Shown here in pieces: positions 8,863 through 19,802 of a stretch of 64,000 nucleotides of DNA; the first letter of the stretch is position 1; the number at the start of each line of letters is the position of its first letter. The stretch spans positions 62,001 through 126,000 of the forward strand of contig OY253656.1 of NCBI GenBank assembly GCA_958009055.1, in the 5' to 3' direction. The position numbers and the translations under genes were made by a program. Origin of the DNA: Choricystis sp. odSpoLacu1 (taxonomy: Eukaryota; Chlorophyta; Trebouxiophyceae). The notes below the pieces were generated by a model, which worked only from the letters and a program-made list of their open reading frames with translations, ran no database searches and was not told where the DNA came from.

Positions 8863-9865
8863 CTACTCATCCTTGTCCACCCCCCACCGCGGCAGCAGCC
8901 AGCTGGCCACGCTGCCCCCACCAAACAGGCGGGACGCGCCCGCGCGCCAGCCGCCGGGCGGGCGGCCACAGTCGGCGGCGGCAGCGGTGACGCCCGCGAG
9001 TGCAGCAGACGCCGCGCCCAACAAACACACGCACGCCGAGATGAAGGGAGGGCCGTGCATGAGGACGGTGGGCAGGGCGGCGAGTGTGGCTGCAGCAGAT
9101 GGTGGTGGTGGTGGTGGGCGGCAGGTGTGGGGCCAGAAGTGGGGTGGCGGCGGCGCATCCGCCGCTGCGCGCGCCACCACTCCCCACACTTCTCGCCGCC
9201 TCATCACCAACGTCGCCAAGCACACTCCCACAGCCAGCCCCGCCGCCAGCGCCAACCACACCGCCGCCAGCACAAAGTGGCGGGTCCGGGGGCCGGAAGG
9301 GGGGACGCAGGCCCCGATGAAGGCGCAGTGGTGCGCGGTCCGCGGCACGCACGCACGACACGCGCCGCAGTGCCTGTGGGACGGAGGCCGGTGCACACCA
9401 CCACACGGCACACATCGTTTGACGCCTTCATACGCCAGGTAGGGCACCGCACCGGGCGGGTACTCGCGGGGCGGGGTGCACCGTGGCAGCAGCGTCGTGG
9501 CGGCCAGCCACGCGTGCAGGGATGTGTTGGCCACGGCGATAGCGGTCAGTGCGTCAGCAGCCAGCAGGAGTGTGCCTCCGTGTGGGAAAAGCGCTGGAAG
9601 CACGTAGAACACGCCGGCGACGGTGGCGGTGTGCAGTGCGGCCGCGGCCACAGCAGGCGTCCACCGCAGCAGGGCAGCTGCTGTCCGCCTCCTGCCTCCT
9701 CCCTCCTCCGTGACAGCGCCACACCAGGTGCATGACCACGTGGCGGGAGGTGGGCGCGCCAGCCGCACGTCCCCGCCGCACGCCCAGCAAGCCGCGTCAA
9801 CCACGGTGGCGGAGGGGGGGGCGGGGCAGGGTGGGGGCGGAGGTGGAGGATGGTGGTGGTGTCAT
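8863..9865 (-). CDS. DHHC-family protein acyltransferase with AHHC motif
   Basis: Palmitoyltransferase-like integral membrane protein of about 333 residues. Order: an N-terminal CxxC zinc-ribbon-like pair (CWACGG ... CTWC), two hydrophobic segments (AVAAAALHTATVAGVFYVLP and the next), then the cysteine-rich CRD with CVPCGGVHRPPSHRHCGACRACV and the signature RTAHHCAFIGACV. Two more hydrophobic segments follow. The family's catalytic Asp-His-His-Cys is here Ala-His-His-Cys; the Cys that carries the acyl group is kept. No ATG is in frame upstream of residue VDAACWACGG. Removing one C from the C8 run at 9814-9821 connects it to ATG 9865 (MTPPPSSTSAPTLP). Divergent from the surface-protein gene, 224 bp between starts. 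Confidence 0.8.
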
Positions 9866-10089
9866 GATGATGGTGTGGGTGGTGGTGGTTGGCGCCGTGG
9901 GTGGTGGTGGCGCGCGGCCCGTGGCCCAATGCAAAGACACGCCGGGTCGCGTGTGTGCGCGTTTTTTCGTCTGCTCTTCACACGCCACAAGAGAAAAAAG
10001 AAACGGGCGCCGGGTCCAACGACCCGCCCTCTGCGCTTTTTCCTTTCGCGACACAGCACAGCACACGGTCAACCCTCCCTCACACAACC

Positions 10090-12418
10090 ATGCCCTCGCG
10101 CGCCGCCGTCGCGCTGCTGCTGGTGGTGACCGTCGCCGCGTCCGCGCCGTCCGCGCGCGCCGCCGCCCCCAGGCGCCCGCCCGCCCCCTGGACCGGGCGC
10201 GGGGTGGAGGGCAAGCTGGTGGTGACGTCCATGAAAGAGAGGGGCTAACGGTGCGTTTGTTGGAGGGGGGAGAGGGAGGGGGGAGAGAGTTTTATCAGAC
10301 GGCGGGCAGTTACAGGGCCTTGCTGATCACTCAGCCGCTTGCCTCCACCCCCCAACACTGCGCCCGCGACCCTGGCCCACGCACCCCTACACCCTCCCCA
10401 ACCCCCCACTCACAGCTGCACCTACACCTGTGGCGACGTCACGTACGCGTCTGAAGCCGTGGCCACCGCTGTCGCCGCCTGCTCGTCGGGGGGGGGTGGG
10501 CGGCGGGCTCGTGGTCGCGCCCCTTCTCACCGCGGGCGACCGCGCCCGCTGCCGCGCCACGTGCGTGCGGGTGGGGGGGCTGCCCGCCTGCGTAAAGGGC
10601 GCTGTGGCCCCGCCCGCGCCGTCTCCCTCGCGGCGGGTGGCGGCGCGGCCGCCCGCGGCGGTGCGCGTGGCGCCGCCCGCGCACGCGCCCGTGCGCGTGC
10701 GTGCGCTGCCGCCGTCGCCTCCCGCCACGACGGTGCCTCTTCCGCCGCCGCCCGCGACCACGACGCCTCCGCCGTCGCCGCCCGCCACGACGGTGCCGCC
10801 TGCGACGACGGCGCCGCCCCAGACGACGCAACCGCCGCCTCCGCTGCCGCCCGCGACCACCCTGCCCCCGCCCACGCCGGCTGCCACCCGCCCTGCCGCC
10901 CCCGCCGGCGTCACACTGTCCCCCCCCTGCGGCCTGTCCTGCACCCCCCCGGGCGGCGGCCGCGCCCACGTGCTGTCGGTGGAGCTGGCAGACTTGCTGC
11001 GCGCGGGGCCGTGTGAGAGGGTCGGCACGACAACCGTTGTGTCGTGCGGTGGAGCTGCTGTTGTCGATGGCTCGCTCTACGACGCCGCCGTCAAGGGGAC
11101 GTGCGTGCCCGCGCCGTGTGACGGGGAGGCGGTGCCGCCGTGCACCGCCAAGCAGAGCGGCGCGCCGGTGCCGGCGCCGGTGCCTGCGTTTGCCGCTGCC
11201 CCTGTTGCTCCTCCCGCCGCCGCGCCCGCGCCCAGCCGGCCGCGCATCGTGCCGGCTGGCGTGCCTCAACCGATGCCCGTGGTGGCGGCTCCCGCCCCCA
11301 GCGCTGAGGAGGTGGAGAACAGCAGCGTGGTGCCGCCACCGGCCGCGCCGCCTGTCGTAACGCCGACGCCGGCCGCGCCCGTCGATACCACGCCCCCCGC
11401 CACGACGCAGCCTCCGGAGACGACGCAACCGCCTCCTCCCGCGACCACCCAACCTCCCCGTCCTCCCCCGCCGCGCGTCGCGCCGGCCGCCCTGCCGCCC
11501 CCGCCCCCGCCCGCCCTGCCGCCCCCGCCCCCGCCCGCCCCCGCGTGCCGCCCGCCCGCCCCTCCCGCCGACTGTTCCTCCACCCTGCTGGCGGGCACGC
11601 CCGCCGGCGACCTGGTGACGTGTGTGCGCGCGACGCTCCCCTCCCGCGTCGCGGCCGCGCTGGCCGACGTCGCAACCTGCACCCCCCTCGGCGACGCCAC
11701 CTGTGTGGCGGGCGCGTACGTGGTCGGTGTCGATGTCTGGCAAGCGGTCCGGGACAACGCGTGCGTCAAGGCGGCGTGCGACGGGGGCGCGCTGCGGCTG
11801 CCGACCGCCGCACCACGCCACGCCGGCGCCCGCGCCGCGGCTCCCGCGGCCGCGCCCCTGGCGGCCAACACCAGCACGCTGCATGACGACACTACAACCC
11901 TGGTGACGGGCGGCGTGGAGCTGGCAGCTGCTGTCGCTGGCGGCCGCGCGCCCGCTCCCGCCCCGCGCGCCGCGCTGCTGCCGCTCGCGCCGGGGGGGCC
12001 GTGGTCGGCCACCACGTCCATCGACCGCGCGGGCAAGCCGGCTGGTGGGCTCAGCGGCGAGCCGGTGTCCCCTGCTGGAGCGGCGGCGGCGGCGGCGGCG
12101 GGGCCGGATGCCAGCTTCCAGTCTGCGCGCGCTGCCGCGGTGGCCGCCCCCATCGCTGGCCTCCTCCTGGCCGGCGCCACGGGGGCCACCATCGCCTCCA
12201 AGGTGGCCCAAGCCCGCCGCCGCCGCCGCCGCCGCGTGGAGGGTGGAGTGGGCGCCCCCGACAGCGAAGCCGCGCCGCGCGGCGGCGGTGGTGGTGTCGT
12301 CGCCGCCGTCGCTGCCCCAGCTGGCCGGGCCCCCGGCTCCGCCACCTCCTCCACCAACCGCACCTCCTCCTCGGCCGCCGCCCGCCGCGCTGCGGGCGGC
12401 CTGTCGTTCACGTCCTAG
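10090..12418 (+). CDS. secreted or membrane-anchored proline-rich glycoprotein with cysteine modules
   Basis: Seen: an exon from ATG 10090 encoding a signal peptide (AAVALLLVVTVAASAPSARA), an intron, then a long exon from about 10413. The exact donor is unclear. Three cysteine modules (starting CTYTC, CGLSC and CSSTL; each ends with a hydrophobic Val-rich stretch before C-x(3-4)-C) are separated by linkers rich in Pro-Pro-Ala-Thr-Thr. Near the C-terminus there is one membrane segment (APIAGLLLAGATGATIA) followed by KVAQARRRRRRR, which looks like a stop-transfer signal. Known: such linkers are typical of hydroxyproline-rich extracellular-matrix proteins of green algae (pherophorin/extensin style). 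Inferred: a type I cell-surface protein. A G9 run at 10488-10496 interrupts module 1; one surplus G restores the frame. Confidence 0.7.
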
Positions 12419-12846
12419 GGCGGTGGCTCCGCCGCGGGCCGCGCGTCGGCGCGCGGCGGCTCGTTCACTGCGGCGCGCGCTGGGAGCGTCCCTTCCGTCG
12501 CGTCCAGTGGCAGCAGGTCGGCTCGGTCCGGGTGTGTGGTGACCGCGTCCGACGCGGGTGGCCGCGGACCGCGCCGGGGTGGCACAACGCTGATGGAGTG
12601 AAGAGGGGGAGGGAGAGTTTTTTTTTTTTCTGTGGGGTGAGAATCAAGAGTGGACACCAAGAGTTTGATGGACACTGCAAAAACACACGCGGTGTAACCA
12701 CACGGCATCATGCGCAGGCGGGTGTGGGAAGAGAGAGAGAGAGAGAGCAGTGTGTGTTTTCAGAGCAAGGGCAGATGACTTTTAGCAGGCGACTTGGCAG
12801 GTGACTTTTACACGCAGAGGCACCCCCACACGCGGCGCCCCGGCCT
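12419..12846. other. convergent 3' region, no gene seen
   Basis: GC-rich for about 180 bp, then A/T-richer with a T12 run near 12618 and a GA microsatellite near 12735. It holds the 3' ends of two converging genes. I see no supportable ORF or RNA gene. Confidence 0.5.
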
Positions 12847-13636
12847 TCAGCCAGAGCGACGCTTGCAACTGTTGCAGATCCACCTTGTCACCAGGCTGGC
12901 GGCGTCCAGCACAGCGACGGCATTCACCATGTGGTTTCCTTTGGCTTGGGCTCGCTGCACAGCGGCTGTCGTCGTCGTCACCGTCGCGCCGCACCCGCCA
13001 CAGCACGCGGTCGCGTCGGTCAAGTGGTGCAGCGCCAGAGCATGCCCAGGGCACCCACGCGCCGTGTTGTGAGCGTGGCAGACGTCGACAACGCGGCGGG
13101 TGCCGTCGGGTTGCGTGTCGTAGCCCAGACCGATCGCGCGCGCGCGCGTCGGGTGAGGGCCGCGCTGGGCTATCGACAGCCCCAGCGCCTCCCGCACTCG
13201 CTCGTCGGCTGCAGCGCTCAACATCGTCAAAGGCACCAAACCTGGGGCGCGACGGGTCGCCAGGGAGTGGGGGGGGCGACAGGCCACGGCGTTTGTTGAA
13301 GCACACCCACCCGTCAGTCGTCGGTTCGCCCTTGACCGCGCCAACCGCGCTCCCGTGCATGTTGGCGACAAGTGCGCCGCACTTCACGCAGCAAGCGAAA
13401 GCGTCCATGGCCGAGTCGAGCGGGAGGCGGTGGCCCGGGCGTGCAGCGTCGCCTCGCGCGCACACGCCCAGGACAGCGACCAGCGACTGCGCACCTGGCA
13501 CCTCGCGCAGGCCGATGTAGCGTGGAGTCACGTTGTTGAGGCGGCTACTTTTGACATACTCCAGGCCCAGCAGCGCGAGCGTCATGTTGTGCGTGAGCGC
13601 GTCGTCAATGATGGTAAAGGACGCGTCCGTAGACAT
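12847..13636 (-). CDS. unknown protein with paired zinc-ribbon (CxxC) motifs
   Basis: I do not recognise this family. From ATG 13636 (MSTDASFTIIDDALTHNM) the frame is open to a G8/C8 run at 13269-13276. There it continues one base away to a stop at 12847; one surplus base explains the change, giving about 262 residues. Seen: ACCVKCGALVANMHG in the first half. In the second half there are CHAHNTARGCPGHALALHH, CCGGCGATV and, near the end, WICNSCKRRSG. The paired CxxC motifs suggest two zinc-binding sites. No signal peptide or membrane segment is visible. It shares a 268-bp divergent region with the epsin gene. Nuclear or nucleic-acid roles are common for such ribbons, but there is no direct evidence here. 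Confidence 0.6.
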
Positions 13637-13904
13637 CGCGCGGAGGCGGGTTTGGACGTGTGTGTGTGTGTGGGTGTGTGAGGCAATGAGTAGGCTGGGA
13701 GGCAGCGTTTCGGGGTGGATGGGGGCGGAAACCCCGGGGGGAGAGACGGGAAAACTGAGCGCGAGTGGTGAGCAGGGGCGTGAGCGTTGAGAGCAAAAAA
13801 CCTCACTCGTTTTCTTTCTCGCGCCGCGCTGTGTGTTTGGGCAGCCGTGCGGTGTGCTGCCTTCCCTCCACACACACACACTCACACCCCCTCCCTCCAC
13901 CACA

Positions 13905-15411
13905 ATGGAGTGGCTAAAAAAGCTGGACCGCCGCCTGGATGGCACGCCCCTCGCCGCCGCGCGCGACGCAGCGGTGCGCGGCGTGAAAAAGTACGCCCTC
14001 AACCTGTCCGAGCTGGAGATTGCGGTGGAGGAGGCCACGAATGGAGAGCCGTGGGGGCCGCACGGGGCGGCGATGGCAGGTGAGTGAGAGGAGGGGGAGG
14101 TGCGCACACAGAGGCGCGCGCCAATGCGCGCTTCTCACCGCCCACTCACCCAACACAGACATCACGCGCGCGGCCTACGACCGCGAGTCCTACAAACAGA
14201 TCATGGGCGTCCTGGCTCGCCGCCTTCACGCGACAGGGCCCGACTGGCGGTTAGCGTACAAGGCGCTGTTGCTTTTAGAATACATGGCCAAACACGGCCC
14301 CCCCGCCGTGGGGCGGGAGCTGGCTGCGAATGGGCCTCTACTGGACCGCCTGTCCGGCTTTGAGTGGAAGGATGAGCGTAGGCGCGACTGTGGCGTCAAC
14401 GTGAGGGAGAGGGCCAAACGGGTGTCTATGCTAGTGGCTGACCCAACCACCCTGGCGTCCGAACGCGCCCGCGCCGCCACCAACGCGGACAAGTATGGCG
14501 GCGTGTCGTCCAGTGGGGCGGCGACCGCGGCCAGTGGGCGCGTGCTGTCGACGGCGAGAGGAGGCGGGGGGAGTGGGGAAGGCTCTTACGGCCGCTCCTC
14601 CGGCAGCGGCGGCGGCGGCTACGACTCGTTTGGCGGGGGTGGGCGGACCGGGTTTTCGTCATCGTCGGTGCCTCCATCCAGCGGCGGGTTTAGTGGGTAT
14701 GGTGGTGGCGGCGCTGCGCTGGTCGCGGCGTCGCCGTCGTCGCCGCGCGACGGTGACGACCCCGTCGCCGCCACGCGGGCCCGCATCGAGCTCCTGAAAG
14801 CGGAGGGACGGGCGCCCGCTGATGATGGCGGCGGCGGGCGTCCGTCCAGCCGGCCGCCGTCAGCAGGCGCGCCGTCGTCCTCTGCTGCTCCCGGCCGCAA
14901 GCGGTTGAGCGAGATTCGGGTCGACCCCCGCGTCGCGGCGTCGCTGCCCACGTTGGTGGCGCCCGCCCCGCCCAAGCCGAGCCCAGGCGGCGGCAGCAGT
15001 GGCATTGACCTGCTGGGTGAACTGACGGCGCCCTCGCCGCCAGTCGCTGCGCCCGCCGCCCCCGCTGCTGCTGCTGCTCCGGCCGACTTGTTGGCCGGCC
15101 TCACCCTGGGCACACCCGCTGTCGCCGGCGCGGGCGAGCCGTGGGACGCGTTCGCGGCGGCGCCGTCGGCTGCCGCGCCCGCGCCCACGCTCGCCGCCGC
15201 GGCCGAACCGTGGGACGCGTTTGCGTCCGCCCCGCCGCCCGCCAACAAGCTGGCGGCCCCCCTGCCGGACGATCTGTTTGCCGCTGCACCCGCGGGTGCT
15301 CCCCCTTCCCCAACCACCGCCGCAGGCCTCGGCGGCGGCCCCGCCCTTGGCGGCCCGGCCGCCGCGCCGCCGCCCGCGGACAAAGACCCGTTTGCCGGGT
15401 TGCTGGGCTAG
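13905..15411 (+). CDS. epsin-like ENTH-domain clathrin adaptor
   Basis: Binds phosphoinositides through the ENTH domain and recruits clathrin/AP complexes during vesicle budding. Exons are 13905-14079 and 14159-15411 (475 residues). The ENTH core spans the junction: EIAVEEATNGEPWGPHGAAM, then DITRAAYDRESYKQIMGVL, YKALLLLEYMAKHGP and the invariant GVNVRERAKRV. The remaining C-terminal two thirds is a disordered Gly/Ser/Pro/Ala tail. It carries adaptor-binding motifs: a clathrin-box-like IDLLGEL, two EPWDAF (WxxF) motifs, and a terminal DPFAGLLG. No ubiquitin-interacting motif was noticed. Frame intact. It is more likely an epsin than an EpsinR/ENTH-only protein because of the WDAF and DPF motifs, though plant-type epsins also look like this. 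Confidence 0.92.
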
Positions 15412-15556
15412 AGAGGAGAGAGAGAGAGATCGCTCGTGTGCGTTGGTGTTTGGTTGGACGGGGTGGAACACGTGGTAGCTGTTTAAAATAAAAAAGAAGG
15501 CACGAAGAAAAAAACACGTCTTTCACGACGCACCCTCCTCTCCTCTCCCTCCCTCT

Positions 15557-16681
15557 TCACACCCGGCTCGCTACAAACGGGTTGGCCCCGGGAGGCGGCG
15601 CCGCCTGGGGCGGCCACGCGGGCGCCTGCTGCTGCTGCTGCGCCGCCTGCTGCTGCCCGTTTTCAAAGCAGAACAGAGGGTGCGACGCCGCGTCGCCACG
15701 CACCGCGGCCGCCACGATTTCAGCCGTCGAAAACAGCGCCCACACCCCGATCGCCACCACCAGGATGCCGCCCAGCCCCCGCATGAAGCCGTAGATGATG
15801 ATGGCGACGCCCAGGGCGGCTCCGACGCCGCCCACGATGAAGGCGGCGGTGCGGACAGGGACGCCGCACATCAGCAGGGCGTCTGCGAGGACGCGGCCAC
15901 CGTCCAGGGGGTAGACGGGGAGGAGCAGGTTGAAGGCAAAGAGGGCGACGTTGAGGGAGACGGCTGCGGTTACCACGGCGAACCACAGGTTGTTGCTCGG
16001 GGGCCAGGTGTTCCAGGTCAAGAATGCGCGCTTGGTCATGATCACCGTCGTGATCAACTCCAGCACGATCCAGAACGCGACTTGGGGCAGGTGGGTGAGG
16101 GGGCCCGCCGCCGCGACGAGCAGGTCGTCGCGCGGCGACGCGGTGTGGCCGACAAAGGCAAGCCCACCCAGCGGCCACAGCAGGATCCCATGAACGGGCG
16201 CGCCCAAGCGGCGTGTGGCGACACAATGGCCTAGCTCGTGGACGAGGACGGTGCCTGGGAGAGGGAGGAGGTGATTTGTGGGGAAGGAGGGGGGGGTGCA
16301 CCCCACGCCGAGAGGCCCCCACTCTCTCTCGTCCGCCTCTTTCTTACCCAGCAACAGGGGCCCATACACGATGGCCGCCCACACAAAGTATTGCCAGGGG
16401 CGCCCGATTTGGCCGACCTGTGGTGTGGGGGGTGTGGGGCGCGCGCGCGCGCGCGCGTGTGAGCGCACGGGCCGGGGAGGCCCTGATGATAGCGCCTCTC
16501 CGTCTTTCCAAGCCCAGGGCAGGGGCTCGATGCGCCCTCTTCCCACCCCGCTCACCATGCCCAGCGCCAGCACGACGCCAAACAGGAGGTGGAGGCGGAC
16601 GGGGATGCCGGCGACTGACCCCGTGGGCACGGTGCACGCGTCCAGCCAAGTGCGGCCTTGTGGGGCGGCGGTGTCGGCCAT
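15557..16681 (-). CDS. membrane zinc metalloprotease, S2P-like (peptidase family M50)
   Basis: Intramembrane site-2-type protease of about 297 residues. Exons are 16681-16556, 16417-16348 and 16254-15557. The junctions reconstruct VVLALGM-VGQIGRPWQYF and GPLLLG-TVLVHELGHC. Seen: the zinc motif HELGH at the second join, and the third zinc ligand in NLLLPVYPLDGGR. Five or six hydrophobic segments follow, including VALFAFNLLLP and FIVGGVGAALGVAIIIYGFM. The C-terminal tail is Gln/Pro-rich (QQQAAQQQQQAPAWPPQ). Both introns can be read through without a stop, which could mislead a gene finder into an over-long protein. It resembles the short cyanobacterial/SpoIVFB-like M50 group. The substrate and organelle are unknown. 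Divergent from PRP28, 165 bp apart. Confidence 0.88.
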   Translation of the reverse strand: MADTAAPQGRTWLDACTVPTGSVAGIPVRLHLLFGVVLALGMVSGVGRGRIEPLPWAWKDGEALSSGPPRPVRSHARARARPTPPTPQVGQIGRPWQYFVWAAIVYGPLLLGKKEADEREWGPLGVGCTPPSFPTNHLLPLPGTVLVHELGHCVATRRLGAPVHGILLWPLGGLAFVGHTASPRDDLLVAAAGPLTHLPQVAFWIVLELITTVIMTKRAFLTWNTWPPSNNLWFAVVTAAVSLNVALFAFNLLLPVYPLDGGRVLADALLMCGVPVRTAAFIVGGVGAALGVAIIIYGFMRGLGGILVVAIGVWALFSTAEIVAAAVRGDAASHPLFCFENGQQQAAQQQQQAPAWPPQAAPPPGANPFVASRV

Positions 16682-16846
16682 GTTATGCGGGGACGGTGTA
16701 TGCGTGTGTGGGGAGAGGAGATGTGTGCCGCGCGACAGGGAAGGCAGACGGAAGATGCTGCCAGCGCGCTCGAATGTGTTTTTTCGTCAAAGAGAAGAAG
16801 AACGTCGTTTTCTGTTCTCTCGCCGCATACCACACGCGCACACAGG

Positions 16847-16914
16847 ATGCGGCGCTCCCGCTCGCGGTCGCCGCCCCGCCGGTACGACGGCCCTGCCGGT
16901 CGGCGCGAGGTGAG

Positions 16915-16953
<39 letters not shown>

Positions 16954-19279
16954 CGCGTCGGCGTTTTTGGCCGATTGCGTGGTCGCAGAGTCGTGGTCCC
17001 CGCGCCGCGTTCCCTTGCAGACGGCGTGTGTGTGTCTCTATGTGTCTGTGCACGCTCTGTCGCCAGCGTGCCACGCCTGTGGCGGGTGACGGCCTGTGAA
17101 CGCACAACTCACCTTTCCTCCCCTCTCCCTTCCCCCACAGCCACTCTCCGTCGAACAACTGCTGCGCCAAAAGAAGGAGCAGGAAGAAGCCCTGTCCAAG
17201 CCCGTCTTCCTGACCAAAGCGGAGCGCCAGCAGCTGGCCCTCGCGCGCCGCGCGGCGGCTGTCGAGGCGACCCGCGCGGCAGCAGCCCCCGCCTCCGCCC
17301 CCGCTGGCAGCCACGCCCGGGACGCGGTGCCGGGGGCGAGGCCCAGTGGTGGTGGCGGTGGCAGCAGTGGGCGCCACCACAACGGCGCGCGCCACGGCGG
17401 CCCCCCACCCCCTCCTTCCTCCGTCTCCGAGGCTGAGCTGGCCGCCATCCGTGCCCACTACATGGGGGACACCACCACCAAGAAACGGGTGACGAAACCC
17501 ACGGCTGACCGGTCCCGCTTCCAGTTTGACTGGGACGTGTCTGATGACACAACCGCGGGCGCTTCCCGCGTCGCGGGCGCCACCGACCCACCCGCCCTCC
17601 TCTTCGGCCGCGGCCGCCGCGCGGGCGTGGATGTGCGGGAGCAGTTGAAAGCGGGAGCAGCCGTGGCTGCCGCGTCCGCCGCGCGGGCGCGTGCGGCCGA
17701 GGGCGCCACCACCACCGCCGCCCACCGCGCGGCCGACGCGGCGGCCGCCGCCACCGCCGCCTCCTACGTCGGCTACGACCGCGCAGCTGGCGACCACTGG
17801 TCCGCCAAACCGCTGGCATCCATGATGGAGCGCGACTGGCGCATTTTCCGGGAAGACTTCAACATCTCGTACAAGGGCGCGGCTCGCGCCGCCCTCCCGA
17901 TGCGGTCCTGGTCCGAATCCTGCCTCCCGACCGACCTGATGCAAGCGGTGGCGAGCGCAGGGTACACGAAGCCGAGTCCGATTCAGATGGCGGCCATTCC
18001 TCTGGGACTGGCGGGGCGGGACGTGATCGGCATTGCTGAAACCGGGTCTGGTAAAACCGCCGCGTTTGCTCTCCCACTCCTGGCCTACTGCCAAAAACAG
18101 CCCCCCATGGACGAAGTGGCAGCCCAGGACGGCCCTTACGCCGTCATCATGGCCCCCACCCGCGAGCTGGCCCAACAGATTGATGACGAAACGAGGAAAC
18201 TGGCGCGCTTTACGCGCGGCGGAGGCGAGGGTCCCTTCCGCGTCGTCACCATCGTGGGCGGCGTCAGCATCGAGGACCAAGGCTTCAAACTGAGGCAGGG
18301 TTGCGAGATCGTGGTGGCGACGCCCGGGCGGTTGGTGGACTGTTTGGAAAAGGTGAGAGAGTGGGGAGGGTGGGGGTGGGTCGAGAAGAGAGACGACGAC
18401 GGAACGTTGGAACGAAACCAAACCTCCCCCCCACCGCACCTTCCACAGGCCTACGCCGTCCTCAACCAGTGCCACTACGTCGTCCTGGATGAAGCCGACC
18501 GCATGGTGGACCTGGGGTTCGAGCCCCAAGTCGTGCGCGTGCTGGAGGCGATGCCCGCGGCGGCCGCGAAACCCGACGGCGACGACGACGGCGTCGAAGA
18601 GGCAGGTCGCATCTACCGCACCACCGTCATGTTCTCCGCCACCATGCCTCCCGCGGTGGAACGCCTGGCCAAGACGTATACCCGGCGTGCAGTCGTGGTG
18701 ACGATCGGGCGGGCGGGCAACGTGGCGTCCACAGTCACACAGCGCGTGTTTGTGATGAAGGAGAACGAAAAGCCGGGCGCGCTCGACCGTGAAGCGCGCC
18801 GCGTGGGGCACAGCGACCGCGCTATCGTGTTTTGCAACACGCGTGCGTCTGCGGAGACAGTCGCTTCCCGCCTCGAAGCTGGTGGGCACCGCACCGTCAC
18901 CCTGCACGGCGGGCGCGCCCAGGACGCGCGTGAAGCCGGCCTCGCCGCCTTCCGCGCGGGCGACGCGCGCTTCCTCGTCGCCACCGACGTCGCGGGGCGC
19001 GGCATCGACGTCGCGGGCGTCACCCTGGTCGTCAACTACGACATGCCGCCGACGGTGGATGCGTACACGCACCGGATTGGGCGCACCGGGCGTGCCGGCG
19101 CGGCGGGGGACGCCGCCACGTTTGTCACGCTGGGGGACGCCGACGTCTTTTACGACCTCAAAACCCTGCTGGAAGCGTCGGGCGCCCCTGTGCCGAGGGA
19201 GATCGCGACGCACGAGAAGGCGAGGGCGCCGCCGGTGGGGGGCAGGCGGCGGGACGCGGTGCAGTATGCGAAGCGGTGA
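16847..19279 (+). CDS. DDX23: pre-mRNA splicing DEAD-box helicase PRP28/DDX23
   Basis: ATPase that displaces U1 snRNA from the 5' splice site during tri-snRNP docking. Exons are 16847-16909, 17141-18352 and 18449-19279 (701 residues). The first exon encodes an RS-type start (MRRSRSRSPPRRYDG). The Q motif lies in YTKPSPIQMAAIP. The remaining motifs are I ETGSGKT, Ia PTRELAQQ, Ib TPGRL, II DEAD in VLDEADRMVDLGFE, III SAT, IV IVFCNT, V ATDVAGRGIDV and VI HRIGRTGRAG. The DRMVDLGFE wording and the RSWSESCLP segment before the Q motif are typical of PRP28 rather than other DEAD proteins. It is somewhat shorter than human DDX23 because the RS region is small. Frame intact. Confidence 0.95.
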
Positions 19280-19325
19280 GAGCAGAGAGGGCAGCGTTTT
19301 AAAGTGGTTTTCAACCTGTTTTGTT

Positions 19326-19802
19326 TCACGCACCAAAAACCTTGTGTCCGTCTTTCCTCAGTCCCACCGCCATGGACAGCGCGCCCAGGCCATTGGCAGC
19401 CGCCAGGATGCCGATCCCGGGGACAGCGTGCGCGACTGCGCAGGCGGCCAGCGCTGCTGCGAGGGCCGCGCGCACCCACACCGTCGCGCGGTAAAACGCG
19501 ACAGCCGTCGCCTCCTTGCCCCCTGTGCTCACGTCAGCCGCGTAAATGGCGGCATAGTATGCACCGAATGTCACCGCGATGCAGCCACCCACGCGCGCCC
19601 AGAGGGTGGGCAGGACGTGGGGGCCAAACACGAGGGTGGGAAGGCGAGTCGGTGCTGCGAGAACCGCGACTCCCGCCGCCGAAATGTACGCTGCAGTCAG
19701 CCGGGCAGATGCTGCGGCGTGGGTGGGAGGCCGGGCCAGCAGGGAGGCGGCAGGGCGGCGCGGTGGGAGGCGGGGAGGGCGGGGTGGGCGCAGCGTCGAC
19801 AT
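19326..19802 (-). CDS. small integral membrane protein, about four TM segments
   Basis: 158 residues from ATG 19802 (MSTLRPPRPPRLPPRR). The basic Pro/Arg-rich first 25 residues could be an organelle-targeting sequence. Hydrophobic segments follow: TAAYISAAGVAVLAAPT, VGGCIAVTFGAYYAAIYAAD, AALAAALAACAVAHAVPG and ILAAANGLGALSMAVGL. A conserved-looking FYRATVWVRA lies between the second and third. I remember similar four-helix hypothetical proteins in plants and cyanobacteria but cannot name a family. It ends 46 bp from the convergent PRP28 stop. Confidence 0.6.
   Translation of the reverse strand: MSTLRPPRPPRLPPRRPAASLLARPPTHAAASARLTAAYISAAGVAVLAAPTRLPTLVFGPHVLPTLWARVGGCIAVTFGAYYAAIYAADVSTGGKEATAVAFYRATVWVRAALAAALAACAVAHAVPGIGILAAANGLGALSMAVGLRKDGHKVFGA

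Noticed and set aside
10439..12211. 590-codon antisense ORF opposite the proline-rich surface protein
   Set aside because: Arg/Gly-only composition, no motif, and it mirrors a GC-rich proline-coding strand; typical shadow ORF.
15557..16681. Uninterrupted 374-residue reading of the M50 protease
   Set aside because: Both introns lack in-frame stops, but splicing at GTGAGC...CAG and GTAAG...CAG rebuilds the HELGH segment; the read-through parts are low-complexity.
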